Origin: Paraburkholderia caballeronis
Lineage (GTDB): Bacteria; Pseudomonadota; Gammaproteobacteria; Burkholderiales; Burkholderiaceae
Length of the DNA stretch: 64,000 nucleotides
NCBI RefSeq assembly: GCF_900104845.1
Contig: NZ_FNSR01000002.1
Span: forward strand, 310,001-374,000
Reading direction: 5' to 3'
Shown here: positions 43,673-54,000 of the stretch, one piece after another
Layout: every line of letters starts with the position of its first letter
How positions within the stretch are numbered: position 1 is the first letter of the stretch
Notes under the pieces: generated by a model
Seen by the model: the letters and a program-made list of their open reading frames with translations, nothing else
What the model was told of the DNA's origin: nothing
Database searches by the model: none
Program-made: the position numbers and the translations under genes

Positions 43673-44026
43673 GGTTCCGCCCGATTCAGGCATCACGCTT
43701 GCTGGGTAAACCTGCTGCGACAGGGCGATCAGGCCATCGACGCTGCATGACCTGTGCGGTGCCTGGCCTGGATTCCTGTCTGAATCCGCGTCACAGGCAC
43801 CGAATTGAAAGACGACGTTTCGAGCATACACCTTCGAGGTATCTAAAGCTTCTTATCTTTTCGCGGCGCGGACGAAAAACTGCGCCGCAACGAAACGACA
43901 CAGCTCATTCAATACCTTTGGGATCCTATCGATGGACTGTGCGATTCACTGACCGATATCCGACACGTCCCTGCCATAACAGGGCTAAACTGAAAAACAC
44001 GACAAACCGGATCAGGGAGCAGTGCC
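43673..44026. other. Divergent spacer between transglutaminase pair and small acidic gene
   Basis: 354 bp with moderately AT-rich stretches (for example around 43830-43870) suited to divergent promoters. I see no gene or palindrome that stands out. Confidence 0.4.
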
Positions 44027-44344
44027 ATGCGCGAAGCCACCCCTCAAAACACATTTCGCGGCCTTCCTTTGACCCAGGAGCAGGACGCGGAAGTCAGGCA
44101 CTACATCAAGCGGAAAAGACAACGTGGCGCATCATGGGACACGCCGGAACTGAAGGCCATGCTTGACGACATGCTGGCGCCCCCGGACGACGAAGAAGGA
44201 GAAACCGGCGAAACCGTCGACGAGACCCGCTCGGCCACCGAGCGCGCAACCGCTTCCGTCACCGAGACGATCGAGCCCATTGAGGCGAGCGAGGAGCGCA
44301 ATGCGGCGATGGAGGCCGAGGGCATGAAAGGACCGGGACGCTAG
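44027..44344 (+). CDS. Small acidic hypothetical protein
   Basis: 105-residue protein. A short basic N-terminal part (DAEVRHYIKRKRQRGASWDT, a helix-like segment) is followed by a very acidic, Glu/Thr-rich, probably disordered tail (PPDDEEGETGETVDE and so on) ending KGPGR. GGGAG lies 8 bp before the ATG. No domain is recognised. It opens a run of small genes (44.0-45.7 kb) on the plus strand. Confidence 0.65.
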   Translation: MREATPQNTFRGLPLTQEQDAEVRHYIKRKRQRGASWDTPELKAMLDDMLAPPDDEEGETGETVDETRSATERATASVTETIEPIEASEERNAAMEAEGMKGPGR

Positions 44345-44917
44345 ATTCCGGCTGCTCCTGCGGGCATTCGCGACATCCGCGATGCGTGCGGGGTCGCCGC
44401 GACAGTCGAAAACCAGCTTATTTTCATGTCGCACAGGCAATCGCAAGCGCCGTTTTTCATGCAGCGCCTGCGGAGTGATTGCCCGTGAGCATTTGCAATT
44501 ACGCTTGCATTGCTGCCCTAAAGAGCGCACTCTCATGGGAGTCAACGTACGGGGCTGCCCGTTCTGCCTCGATGCCGCACGGTTTCTTCCGCCGCTTCCG
44601 CCAATATGGGGTGTTCTGAAAAGGAAACACCCTAACGTTCCCGACGACAGACATTGCGACGACCCATTTCGTACGTCGTGCAGTCTCTGTTCGCCCCGCC
44701 TTGTTCGACGGTTTTTGTCCGGCGATCGAGAATTTCCTCCACGAATCGCTCAATTCGAACGGTTTGGTGATCCGGCAGGCGCGCTCAACGCGCTCCGGCC
44801 GCAAACGTACCAACCCGGCCAGCATTGCAAAGCGACTTCCGGCATTTCGAACCGGGAGCGCATGCGGACAACCCGCTCGCCATCGTCGGGGTCCTTCTAA
44901 ATTTTTATGGAGCCAGC
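44345..44917. other. 573-bp region without a convincing gene
   Basis: Plus- and minus-strand open frames of ~110-170 codons exist, but they lack ribosome-binding sites and recognisable domains. The stretch 44890-44912 just before the next small gene is AT-rich and could hold its promoter. Confidence 0.35.
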
Positions 44918-45103
44918 ATGCTCAAACGAAACAGCGTACCTGCACCGTCGTCGCCCGTCAGGCAAAGCGACTTCATCATCACGCAGAAGGCGCGCGCCGC
45001 CGCGCTGCAGAAGGCGGACAGCGAGCGCGCCCAGAAGCGGCTCGAAAATGACGCGCGCCTCGACGTCAACGCCAGCAAGTGGCGATATGAAAGCCCTCGG
45101 TAA
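44918..45103 (+). CDS. Small basic hypothetical protein
   Basis: 61-residue, highly charged, helix-prone protein (ITQKARAAALQKADSERAQK, then RLENDARLDVNASKWRYESP). GGAG lies 7 bp before the ATG at 44918. It ends just before, or slightly overlaps, the DUF1488 gene, so the two are probably co-transcribed. No family recognised. Confidence 0.55.
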   Translation: MLKRNSVPAPSSPVRQSDFIITQKARAAALQKADSERAQKRLENDARLDVNASKWRYESPR

Positions 45104-45380
45104 CGAGATGGGAAAAGGCAATGTGGTGATCAACTTCCCCAATCCCAGCCGTATCCACGACGCGTCCAGACATTGCGTGTGCTTCTGGGGTTACGACAAC
45201 GCTCGCGAGATTGCCTTTCTGGTCGACGACGCCATGCTGACGAAGCTGAACCCCAGCACGGGTTCGGACGAGTCCGCGCTGCTAGCGGTCTTCGACCGCA
45301 ACCGCGACCGGATTCTGGGACTGGCCAGAAACCTGTATAAAGGCGGCCCGCAAAACAGATATTCGATCTCGCTCGACTGA
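45087..45380 (+). CDS. DUF1488 family protein
   Basis: 97-residue protein with the DUF1488 pattern: INFPNPSRIHDASRHCVCFWGYDNAREIAF near the N-terminus and a C-terminal FDRNRDRILGLARNLYK segment. The family is widespread in Burkholderiales with no known function. The start could be 45087, overlapping the previous gene, or the ATG at 45108, 4 bp after that gene's stop; neither has a strong ribosome-binding site. Confidence 0.7.
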   Translation: MKALGNEMGKGNVVINFPNPSRIHDASRHCVCFWGYDNAREIAFLVDDAMLTKLNPSTGSDESALLAVFDRNRDRILGLARNLYKGGPQNRYSISLD

Positions 45381-45524
45381 GGGTCTGTCGTCACATGAGG
45401 CCCGTACGAGCGACTTTCTCGCAGGGGTCGGCCCGAAAACAGAGGGCGACAATCGCAACCCGCGCACCCGGAACGGGCGACACGGCGATTGCTTCCGCAA
45501 TGGAAAAAACGAAGGAGAAACATA

Positions 45525-45665
45525 ATGGCAAAAGGTCAACTACGCGGTAATCGCGAAGCGAAAAAGCCCAAGCAACCCAAGAAACTGCTGTCTCCCGCTG
45601 TAGAGGGAGCCTGGCCGGCCGCGTCGAAAACCGCTGTCGCCAGCAAGCCGGCAAAGAAGAAATAG
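45525..45665 (+). CDS. Very small basic protein (46 aa)
   Basis: 46-residue Lys-rich protein (MAKGQLRGNREAKKPKQPKK at the start, KPAKKK at the end). An excellent AAGGAGA sits 7 bp before the ATG. The composition suggests a nucleic-acid-associated or ribosome-associated peptide, but this is inference. The length is well below normal gene-calling cut-offs. Convergent with the antiporter gene. Confidence 0.65.
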   Translation: MAKGQLRGNREAKKPKQPKKLLSPAVEGAWPAASKTAVASKPAKKK

Positions 45666-45894
45666 CAGGCGCCGGGTTGCGGCAATGGCGTGTGATGGGG
45701 GTCCACGATCACCGTATCGGCGGGACCTGCCGCCTTTGAAGAAACTCGTTCGCATGCTGGAACGGGCTGCCGACCTTTCGGCATCGCCCCCGCCCTTTTC
45801 CGCGTGACGCGAAGCGGCGCTCGCCGCGTTGCGGCAATCGCTGCATACGCCGGCCGGATCGTGCACATATCTCCCGGTTCGCGCTGCACCCGCA

Positions 45895-47205
45895 TCATTC
45901 CTCCGGCGGCGACCGCCGTCTGTACCACTTCATCAATGGCCGTATCGATATACCGTGCGCAAAGATGGACGCCGAAACCGTCGCGAGCGTCAGCGTGATC
46001 AGTTGCTGCGCGATGGACGGATCGATGCCGCGTCGAATCGCGAACATCAGATAAAACACGGAGCCGATTCCCCGTATTCCGAACCATGAAACCATCGCTC
46101 GCGCCCGTCCCGTACCGGCCGCACCGAGCGTTCCGGCGGCGACCGCGATAGGGCGCACAAGCACGAACATCGTCGGAATGAACCACCACAACGCGTACCA
46201 CGCAGTGGCATAAGGAAGCAGCGCGCCGACCAGCAGCACAACCGTCAGTTCAGCAAGATGCTCCAGTTGCGCGTTGAATCCCAGCACCGCATCGGTCATC
46301 ACCGTGCTGGCATGATGCGAGTGCGTCGCTATCACCCCATACGCGTGCCCTTCCGCGCCCGTGGCCGCGCCGAGCGACACAGTCCCTTCCTGCGGCTTGT
46401 CCTGCACCCGCTGAAGCGCCAGGCCGACCGCAAAGACAGCCAGAAACCCCGACGCATGACACAGTTGCGCCGCGCCATAGGCGATGGCGATCAAGCCGAG
46501 CGACAGGAACTCGTCGAGGCCGACGGCTTCCGAATGCCGCGTGCGCAGATACACGACCAGCCGGCCGATCAGGGCGCCGAGCCCCGCGCCGATGAGCACC
46601 CCGCCCACGCTCGCCCATACCAGGTCCACCGCCAGCCAGCGCCAGAGATTGAACGACGCGCCATCATGCCGGGACAGTAGCGCGAGGCCCAGCATCACGA
46701 ACGGATACGCTGTGCCGTCGTTCAACGCGCCCTCGCCGGCAAGGCTGAAGCGCAACTGATCGGGATCCCTGCCGCGTTCGGTCTGCACGCCGGAAGCGAG
46801 AACAGGGTCCGTGGGAGCCAGAATGCCGCCAAGCAGCACCGCCGCTCCCAACGGCAGCCCCAGCCCCCACATGCCGACCGCTGCAATCAGTCCCACCGTG
46901 ATCGCCATCGAGATGAACGCGAGACGCAGCGGAACGATCCATCGTCGGTCGAGAATCGGCACGCCCATGCGTAATCCGACGGTAAACAGCGAGATCAGCA
47001 GCGCCCCTTCCGCCACCCGGCCGATCACCTCGGCATGATGCAGCGGATCCGGCGCGATCAGCCCGAGCACGCCGGGACCGACGAGGTAACCGGCGACCAG
47101 ATAAATCGTCGCGCTGCTCAACAGCAGACGCGCCAGCGGCGCGCTCGCCACCACCATGGTGATGAGCAGAAGGCCGCACAACAGATACCAGAGGGGATCG
47201 GACAT
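45895..47205 (-). CDS. Na+/H+ antiporter, CPA1 family
   Basis: 436-residue inner-membrane cation:proton antiporter with about 12 hydrophobic segments. LLGGILAPTDPVLASGVQ contains the ion-binding TD pair (Asp133), and SLAGEGALNDGTAYPFV holds the ND motif (Asn162-Asp163), both diagnostic of NhaP-type CPA1 carriers. WFGIRGIGSVFYLMF is the conserved Arg-bearing TM10-11 segment. It probably contributes to sodium/alkaline or osmotic tolerance, in keeping with the neighbouring stress-like genes. Single-gene unit. Confidence 0.9.
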   Translation of the reverse strand: MSDPLWYLLCGLLLITMVVASAPLARLLLSSATIYLVAGYLVGPGVLGLIAPDPLHHAEVIGRVAEGALLISLFTVGLRMGVPILDRRWIVPLRLAFISMAITVGLIAAVGMWGLGLPLGAAVLLGGILAPTDPVLASGVQTERGRDPDQLRFSLAGEGALNDGTAYPFVMLGLALLSRHDGASFNLWRWLAVDLVWASVGGVLIGAGLGALIGRLVVYLRTRHSEAVGLDEFLSLGLIAIAYGAAQLCHASGFLAVFAVGLALQRVQDKPQEGTVSLGAATGAEGHAYGVIATHSHHASTVMTDAVLGFNAQLEHLAELTVVLLVGALLPYATAWYALWWFIPTMFVLVRPIAVAAGTLGAAGTGRARAMVSWFGIRGIGSVFYLMFAIRRGIDPSIAQQLITLTLATVSASIFAHGISIRPLMKWYRRRSPPEE

Positions 47206-47442
47206 GGATCGCGGACAACATCGCAGGGACGCTCGCCGGGCGAGTCGCAGTCGGGTTCACCGAAGCCGCTGCGGTGAACGGCGGACGGCAAGCGGAAGGT
47301 TCGGCTTCATTCTGACATCCGCGCCTTCGCGTTCGCGTCGTATGACCGTCGGCCCGGCATCGGTACGATAGCGTGCAGACTGGCGAATCGGGCCCGGACA
47401 CAATCCGTGAACTCGCTGGATCACGGCGTTGAGGGGTTGGCC

Positions 47443-47712
47443 ATGCTGCATCATCAATTCGAAAAAGAACTGACGCATCTCGAACTGGTCTTTCCGCTGT
47501 TGGCGGCGGGCGGTCCGTTTGCACTCTCATACTGGCGGAGCCGCGCGACGGCGCTGTCGGCCTACCAAAGCGTCGTTCCGTCGGGCGCGCTACGCATCGT
47601 CTGGTTGCTCGATATGCTCGACAGGATCGAGCAACAGGCCCGCATCGCACCGTCTCCGTTGCGCCGGATTTATTCCCGTACAAAGGCGGATGCCGGTTCG
47701 AAAGGCCGCTAG
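47443..47712 (+). CDS. Small hypothetical protein
   Basis: 89-residue protein with a moderately hydrophobic first half (THLELVFPLLAAGGPFALSY) and a basic C-terminus. GAGGGG lies 7 bp before the ATG at 47443; an in-frame GTG at 47407 is an alternative. No family recognised. The region around it is otherwise empty. Confidence 0.45.
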   Translation: MLHHQFEKELTHLELVFPLLAAGGPFALSYWRSRATALSAYQSVVPSGALRIVWLLDMLDRIEQQARIAPSPLRRIYSRTKADAGSKGR

Positions 47713-47840
47713 TCGTCCCGGCCCGGCGGCGCGTGTCGTGAGCGACTGTCGAGAATGCCTCGTCCCTCCTTGACGCTCACCGCTACGCGCAGCGCCGCCC
47801 CGCGAACTCATTCGGCAATGCCCCGAACACCCGGTTTGTA

Positions 47841-48035
47841 CTACGCCCACAGCCTGCCCTCCGCCACAGCCTTCCGGCACAACGCCGTCAATTCCGATTG
47901 ACAGGGATTCCAGCCCGCCATCGCGCCAGTACGCAGGCGTATCGACGCCCGTTCCCGATCGCGGCGATGCCGCACGACGGGCACGCAGCCGGAAAGGACG
48001 ATCCGTTCAGCGAGGTCCGAACGCAGTCTCTGCAT
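47841..48035 (-). CDS. Possible small ORF overlapping the end of the glucan synthase gene
   Basis: 64 codons beginning inside the last 29 bp of the large glucan-synthase gene, with GGAGGAGGGG directly upstream of its ATG. The product is Arg-rich with no recognisable domain. The good ribosome-binding site may simply be the Pro-Glu-Glu-Gly codons of the larger gene. Confidence 0.22.
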   Translation of the reverse strand: MQRLRSDLAERIVLSGCVPVVRHRRDRERASIRLRTGAMAGWNPCQSELTALCRKAVAEGRLWA

Positions 48036-51000
48036 CGCGCCCCTCCTCCGGCCTGAAGCCGGCAGGCTCGCCCAGCGTCACGGTCACCTGGTGGCGAGCG
48101 CCGTCGTCCACCAGCCGCACCGTGCTGCTGCCGGGTTCGAGCGCGACGCCGTCCACCGCCATTTCAAGCACGCCACGACTGACCCCGTGCGGATTGCGCA
48201 CCGCGATGTCATACCGGGCCGCGCCGTAGCGGAGCACCGCGGTAAAGCCCGGCCATCGCTTCGGCACGCAGGGGTCGATCGACAGTTCCGCGCCATGCCT
48301 GCGCAGGCCGAGCAGCCCCTCGATGCCGGCGCGATACATCCATCCCGCCGACCCCGTGTACCACGTCCATCCGCCGCGCCCCACGTGAGGCGCGACCGAA
48401 TAGACGTCGGCCGCCGCCACATACGGCTCGACCTTGTAGCGGTTCGCGCCGCTGCGGGTGCTGCTGCGATTGACCGGATTGAGCATTGCAAACAGTTCAG
48501 CGGCACGATCGCCGTCGCCCATCCGCACATAGGCCAGCACCGACCACACCGCCGCATGCGTGTACTGCCCGCCGTTTTCGCGGATGCCCGGCGGATAGCC
48601 CTTGATGTAGCCGGGATCGAGCGCCGCGCGATCGAACGGCGGCGCGAACAGCACCGCCAGGCCGTCATCGCGGCGAACCAGCCGTGCGTCGAGCGCGGCC
48701 ATCGCCCGTTCTGCCCGCGTCGCGTCCGCTGCGCCCGACAGCACGCTCCACGACTGCGCGATGGCGTCGATCGAGCATTCGTCGTTGCTGGACGATCCGA
48801 GCGGCGTGCCGTCGTCGAAGTAGCCGCGCCGATACCAGTCGCCGTCCCATCCCGAGCTTTCGAGCGCCTCGCGCAGGGCTTCGGCGCGCGCCAGCCAGCG
48901 GTCCGCCCGCCCGGCGTCGCCGCGCGTGCGCACGAACGGGGCGAACGCCGACAGCGTGGCGTGAAGAAACCAGCCGAGCCACACGCTTTCCCCGCGCCCC
49001 GCTTCACCGACACGGTTCATGCCGTCGTTCCAGTCGCCGGTGCCCATCAACGGCAAGCCGTGCGCGCCGAACAGGCCGAGGCTTTGCTCCAGCGCCCGCA
49101 CGCAGTGTTCGTATAGCGAAGCACCCGTATCCGCTACGCCCGGCACGAAGTAGGCATCGTGCTCGTCCGCGGCCAGCGGACGGCCTTCGAGAAACGGCAC
49201 CTCCACGTCGAGAATTGCCCGGTCGCCCGTCACCTCGACGTATTGAGCCGTGGCGCAGGCCAGCCACGCGCGATCATCCGAGATGCGCGTGCGCACGCCA
49301 GCGCCGCTTTCGGGCAGCCACCAGTGCTGCACGTCGCCTTCCCGGAACTGCCGCGCCGCCGCCCGCAACAGGTGCTCGCGCGTCAGTTCGGGCCGCGCAC
49401 GCGCGAGCGCCATGCCGTCCTGCAATTGATCGCGAAACCCATAAGCGCCGCTCGCCTGATAAAACCCCGCGCGCGCCCAGACACGGCAAACCAGCGTCTG
49501 GTACAGCAGCCAGCGGTTGAGCAGCAGATCCATCGCGCGGTCCGGCGTCGCGACCTGCACGGCTTCGAGCGTGTCGTCCCAGAACGCGGTCACGGCGGCA
49601 AGCACCGTGTCGGGATCGGCGTCGCGATAGCGGCCGATCAGTTGCCGGGCGGCCTGCGGCGACTCGGCTTCACCGAGCAGAAACACCACCTCGGCCGTGC
49701 CGCCGGGCGCCAGTTCGATCGTGGTCTGCAGCGCCGCGCACGGATCGAGCGCGGCGCCGACCTTGCCGGACAGCGGCGCGGCGCCCAGTCCGGCCGGATC
49801 GCGCAGGCTGCCGTTACGGCCGACGAATTCGCGCCGGTCGGCGGTCCACGCACTCTGCCGGCCGCCCAGGTCGGCGAAGGCAACGCGGTCCCGATACGCG
49901 TCGGTCCGGCCGTTGCTGGCGAACATCGCGCCCGTCGACGCGTCGATCGACGTGACCGTATGCGGCGCGGCAAAACTGCGCGACGCGCCCAGCGCCCATT
50001 CGACGTAAGCCGTCACGGACAGGCGGCGAACCCGGCCCGACAGGTTGCGCAACGTCAGCCGGGAAATCTTGATGGGGTCGTCGAGCGGCACGAATTGCAG
50101 CAACTCGGCCGCGACTTCCTCGGCGGTATGCGTGAAGCGGCTGTAACCCTGGCCGTGACGCGCGATGTAAGGCGCCGCGTGCTGCGCGTGGTCGCGCATG
50201 GGATTCGCCTGCGGTCCCCACACCACGCCGCTATCGTCGTCGCGAATGAAAAACGCCTCCGCCGGCGGGTCGCTCACCGGATCGTTCGACCACGGCGTCA
50301 ACTGATGCTCGCGGCTGTTCGACGTCCACGTGTAACCGCTGCCCTCGGCCGATACCAGAAAGCCGCACAGCGGATTGGCGATGACGTTGACCCACGGCAT
50401 CGGCGTGCACTGGCCGGCGGCGAGGACCGTCACGTATTCCCTGCCGTCGTTCGCAAAACCGCCGAAACCGTTGAAGCATTCGAGCCCGGCGCCAGGCGAC
50501 GTCGGCCGCTCCGGCGCGGCCGACGACCCGGGCCGTTTTGCGGCGCGCGGCGCCGCCGGCGTCGGCGCGCCGGCCAGCCGGCGCAACTGGTCCAGCAACC
50601 GGCCGTTGCGCGCCGCCAGCACCGCGCGCGCCACGACCGGAAAAAGCGCACGCGCGGCCGCCGACATCAGGTCCGCGCGCAACACGAAGATGTCGCCGCG
50701 CGCGGCCCCCGGCCGCGGCGGCCGGGCCTGGCCGGACCGGACCAGCGTTTCGAGCGCGGCCTGCAGGTCCTGGACATACGACGCCGCGCGCTCGTTGACG
50801 ATCACGAGATCGACCGCGAGCCCTTTCATGCGCCAGTATTCGTGCGCATGCACGAGTTGCCGCACCAGCGCCATGTGCTCGATATCGTCGATGCGCACCA
50901 GCAGGATCGGCAGATCGCCCGACACGCCATGCGCCCAGAGCGGCGCGACGCCTACGCCGCCCGCCGCCGTTACGGCCGCCGCGCCGCGCAGCAGCGCATC

Positions 51001-54000
51001 GGAACCCGGCCGCAGCGACGCATCGCTGTACAGCAGGTAGCCGGCCATCCGCTGGAACAGCGCCGCCTCGTCGGGACTCACCCCGTTGTGACGCAACTGC
51101 ATCTGCGCCTGGGTCCACGCCAGCATCGCCGCGCGCGCGAACGACGCGCCGTCGCGATGCTTGTCCACCAGATCGAGCAACTGGCTGCGCGAATCGGCGA
51201 CGAGGGTCCAGAACGCGACGCTGCCGGTCTCGCCCGGCTTGATGCGCAGACGCTGGCGCAGCGCGAACGCGGCGTCGAGCACCACGCCCGCCGAATTGCC
51301 GAGCGCCCGCGCGCTCGCGAGCCCCAGCGGCGCATGCACACTGCGCCCCCGGCCGATAAAGCGGGCGCGGTCGGTTTCCACTTCGACGGCCCCGACGGCG
51401 TCGCCCTCGATTTCCGCCCGATGCGCGGCCCAGACCTCGGGCTCGGCCGTCCCGCGACGACGGCGCGTCGCCACAATGGTCGACGAGTCGGGCAGATACG
51501 CCGTCTCGACGAACAGATTCCCGAACGCGGGATGCGCCCGGTCGGCGGCGGCCGGCGCAAGCACGATCTCCGCATACGACGTGAACTCGATCACGCGCTC
51601 GCGCGTGCCGCCATTGGTCACCGACACCCGCCGCACCTCCGCGTCGTCCTCGGGCGACACCACCACGTCGAGCGAGGTCGTCAGCGTGCCGTCGCGCCGC
51701 ACGAATTCCGCGCGGTCTTCCGTGAAGCTCACCTCGTAGCTGTCCGGCGCGACGCCGGCGGGCTGCCAGGCGGCCGACCACCATTCGCCGCTCGCGACGT
51801 CGCGCAGATACAGATAACTGCCCCAGTCGTCGCAGGTGGCGTCCTCATGCCAACGCGTGACAGCCAGGTCGTCGCGGCGGCTGTATCCCGAGCCGGCCGC
51901 CGTGATCATCACCGCGTAACGCCCATTGGAGAGCAGATGGGTGGCGGGCGACGGATCGTTCGCCGACAACAGGCGCCGGACGATACCCGGCCCCGCGCCG
52001 CGGGTCGGCCCGGCCCCCTTGTTCTCGTCGACGCGCAGATGCGCAGCCGCTACCCGCCCCGGCATGCGCTCCTGCAACAGCAGTTCGGTCGCCTGAATGG
52101 CGGGCTCCGCATGGAAGAACGCGCGAATGCGGCCGGCCAGCAGCGCGTTGGCGATCGACACGATCGACATGCCCTGGTGATGCGCCATGAACGCGCGCAC
52201 CACCGCGGCCTGCCGGCCTTCGGGCACGCGCGCGGGCGTGTAGTCGAGCGCCTCGTAGAAGCCGAAGCGGCCCTGGGCGCCCGCCGTACACAGACGCTCG
52301 AAATTCCGTGCGGCCGCATCCGGCGCGATCATCGACGCAAGGGCGGTCGCATACGGCGCGATCACGGCGTCGTGGCCGAGACCGCGCTTGAGCCCCAGGT
52401 CCGGAATGCCGAAACTCGAATACTGATAGGTGAATTCGAGATCGCGCGCGTTATACGCGGATTCGGAGATGCCCCACGGCGGGCCTAGCGCCGCGCCGTA
52501 GTCGATCTGCTTGCGCACCACGAGGCTGCCGGTCCGCGCGATCAGGCTGTCGGCCGGCGCGCGCATCACCAGCGACGGCATCAGATATTCGAACATCGAA
52601 CCGGACCACGAAACCAGCACGGCGCCGCCCGCCACCGGCGTCGCGACGCGGCCGAGCCGGAACCAGTGGCGCGCGGGAACGTCGCCCTTGGCGATGGCCA
52701 CGAAGCTCGCCAGCCGCGCCTCGGACGCCAGCAGATCGTAGCTGCCCGGATCGAGCCGCCCTTCGGCCACCGCGTAACCGATCGACAGCAGCCCGCGCAC
52801 CGGGTCCAGCAGGAAGCCGAATTCCATCGCATCGGCCATCTGCAACGCGGCGCCGGCCAGCGCGTTCAGGCGCGCGGCGAACGCCGCCCGTTCGGGCGCG
52901 CACTCGCCATCGCGGCGGTGACCGTGAATCGCGCGTTCGAGCGCGTCGCCCCAGAACAGCACGTCGTCCTTCGCGCCGCCCTGCCCGCCACCGGTTTCGT
53001 CGACCAGTGCGCGCGCGATGTCGGCCACTGTCGCGGCCAGCAGCACGATGGGCGGCCACGTCGGCTCCCGTGCGGCGACCTTGCCGGACGTACCCGGCTC
53101 ATGCACGGCCAGCGCCGCCTGCAACGCCGCCGCGGCCTGCTCGAACTCGCGATGCAAAACGGCCCGCGGAGGCGGCCCCGTGGTCTTGCACACGGCGGCG
53201 CGGAGCAACGCCAGGGTGTCGCCGATGCCCGCGAACGCACACGGAAGCGCCACGGCGGGACCGGCGGCCCACGCGCGACACGCATTGCCCAGCGCGATCA
53301 GGTGGCCGGCCAGGTTGCCGCTGTCGACCGACGACACGTATCTCGGCTCCAGCGGCCGCAAATCCTGCGTGTCGTACCAGTTGTAGAAATGGCCGCGATA
53401 ACGCGGCAGGCGCTCCATCGTGGCCAACGCAGCCTCCAGCCGCGCGAGCGCGTCCCGCGTGCCGAGCCAGCCAAACTCCCGCGCGCTGACCGTCGCGAGC
53501 AGATAAAGCCCGATGTTGGTCGGCGACGTGCGATGCGCGACGACCGGGTGCGGGTCCTCCTGAAAATTGTCCGGCGGCAGCATCTGGTCGGCTGCCGTGA
53601 CGAACGTCTCGAAATAGCGCCACGTGCGGCGCGCATGAAGGCGCAGCTGCCAGGCGTCGTCGGGAGTGACCGCAAGATCGCCGGCCGCTCGCGGCGCCAC
53701 GCTCGACCAGTACGCCAGCGCCGGCGAAACGAGCCAGCCGGCCACGAACGGCAATCCCACCCATGCGCCGTGATGACCGGCTCGCCATCCGACCCATGCG
53801 CTGGCCGCCGCGCCGAGCAGCGCGAGCGCGACGCCGCCGCGCAGCCGCACGAACGTCGTCCACGGCGACGGACGCTCGCGCACGCCGGCTTCGGCTGCGG
53901 TCGTCCATTCGAGCAGATGCCGGCGGCTGACCACCACGCGAAACAGCGTGCGCGCAATGGCATCGGTCATCGACCACGCCTGCAGCGCCAGAAACACGAT

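Noticed and set aside
44382..44900. 172-codon frame with two CxxC pairs (CPFC, CSLC), possible zinc protein
   Set aside because: No ribosome-binding site, no typical spacing or fold around the cysteines, and a low-order C-terminus; probably chance.
49159..52488. Plus-strand open frames of over 1,000 codons opposite the glucan synthase
   Set aside because: Antisense shadows produced by high GC content. They are dominated by Arg, His and Ala, while the minus strand encodes recognisable GT84/GH94 domains without interruption.
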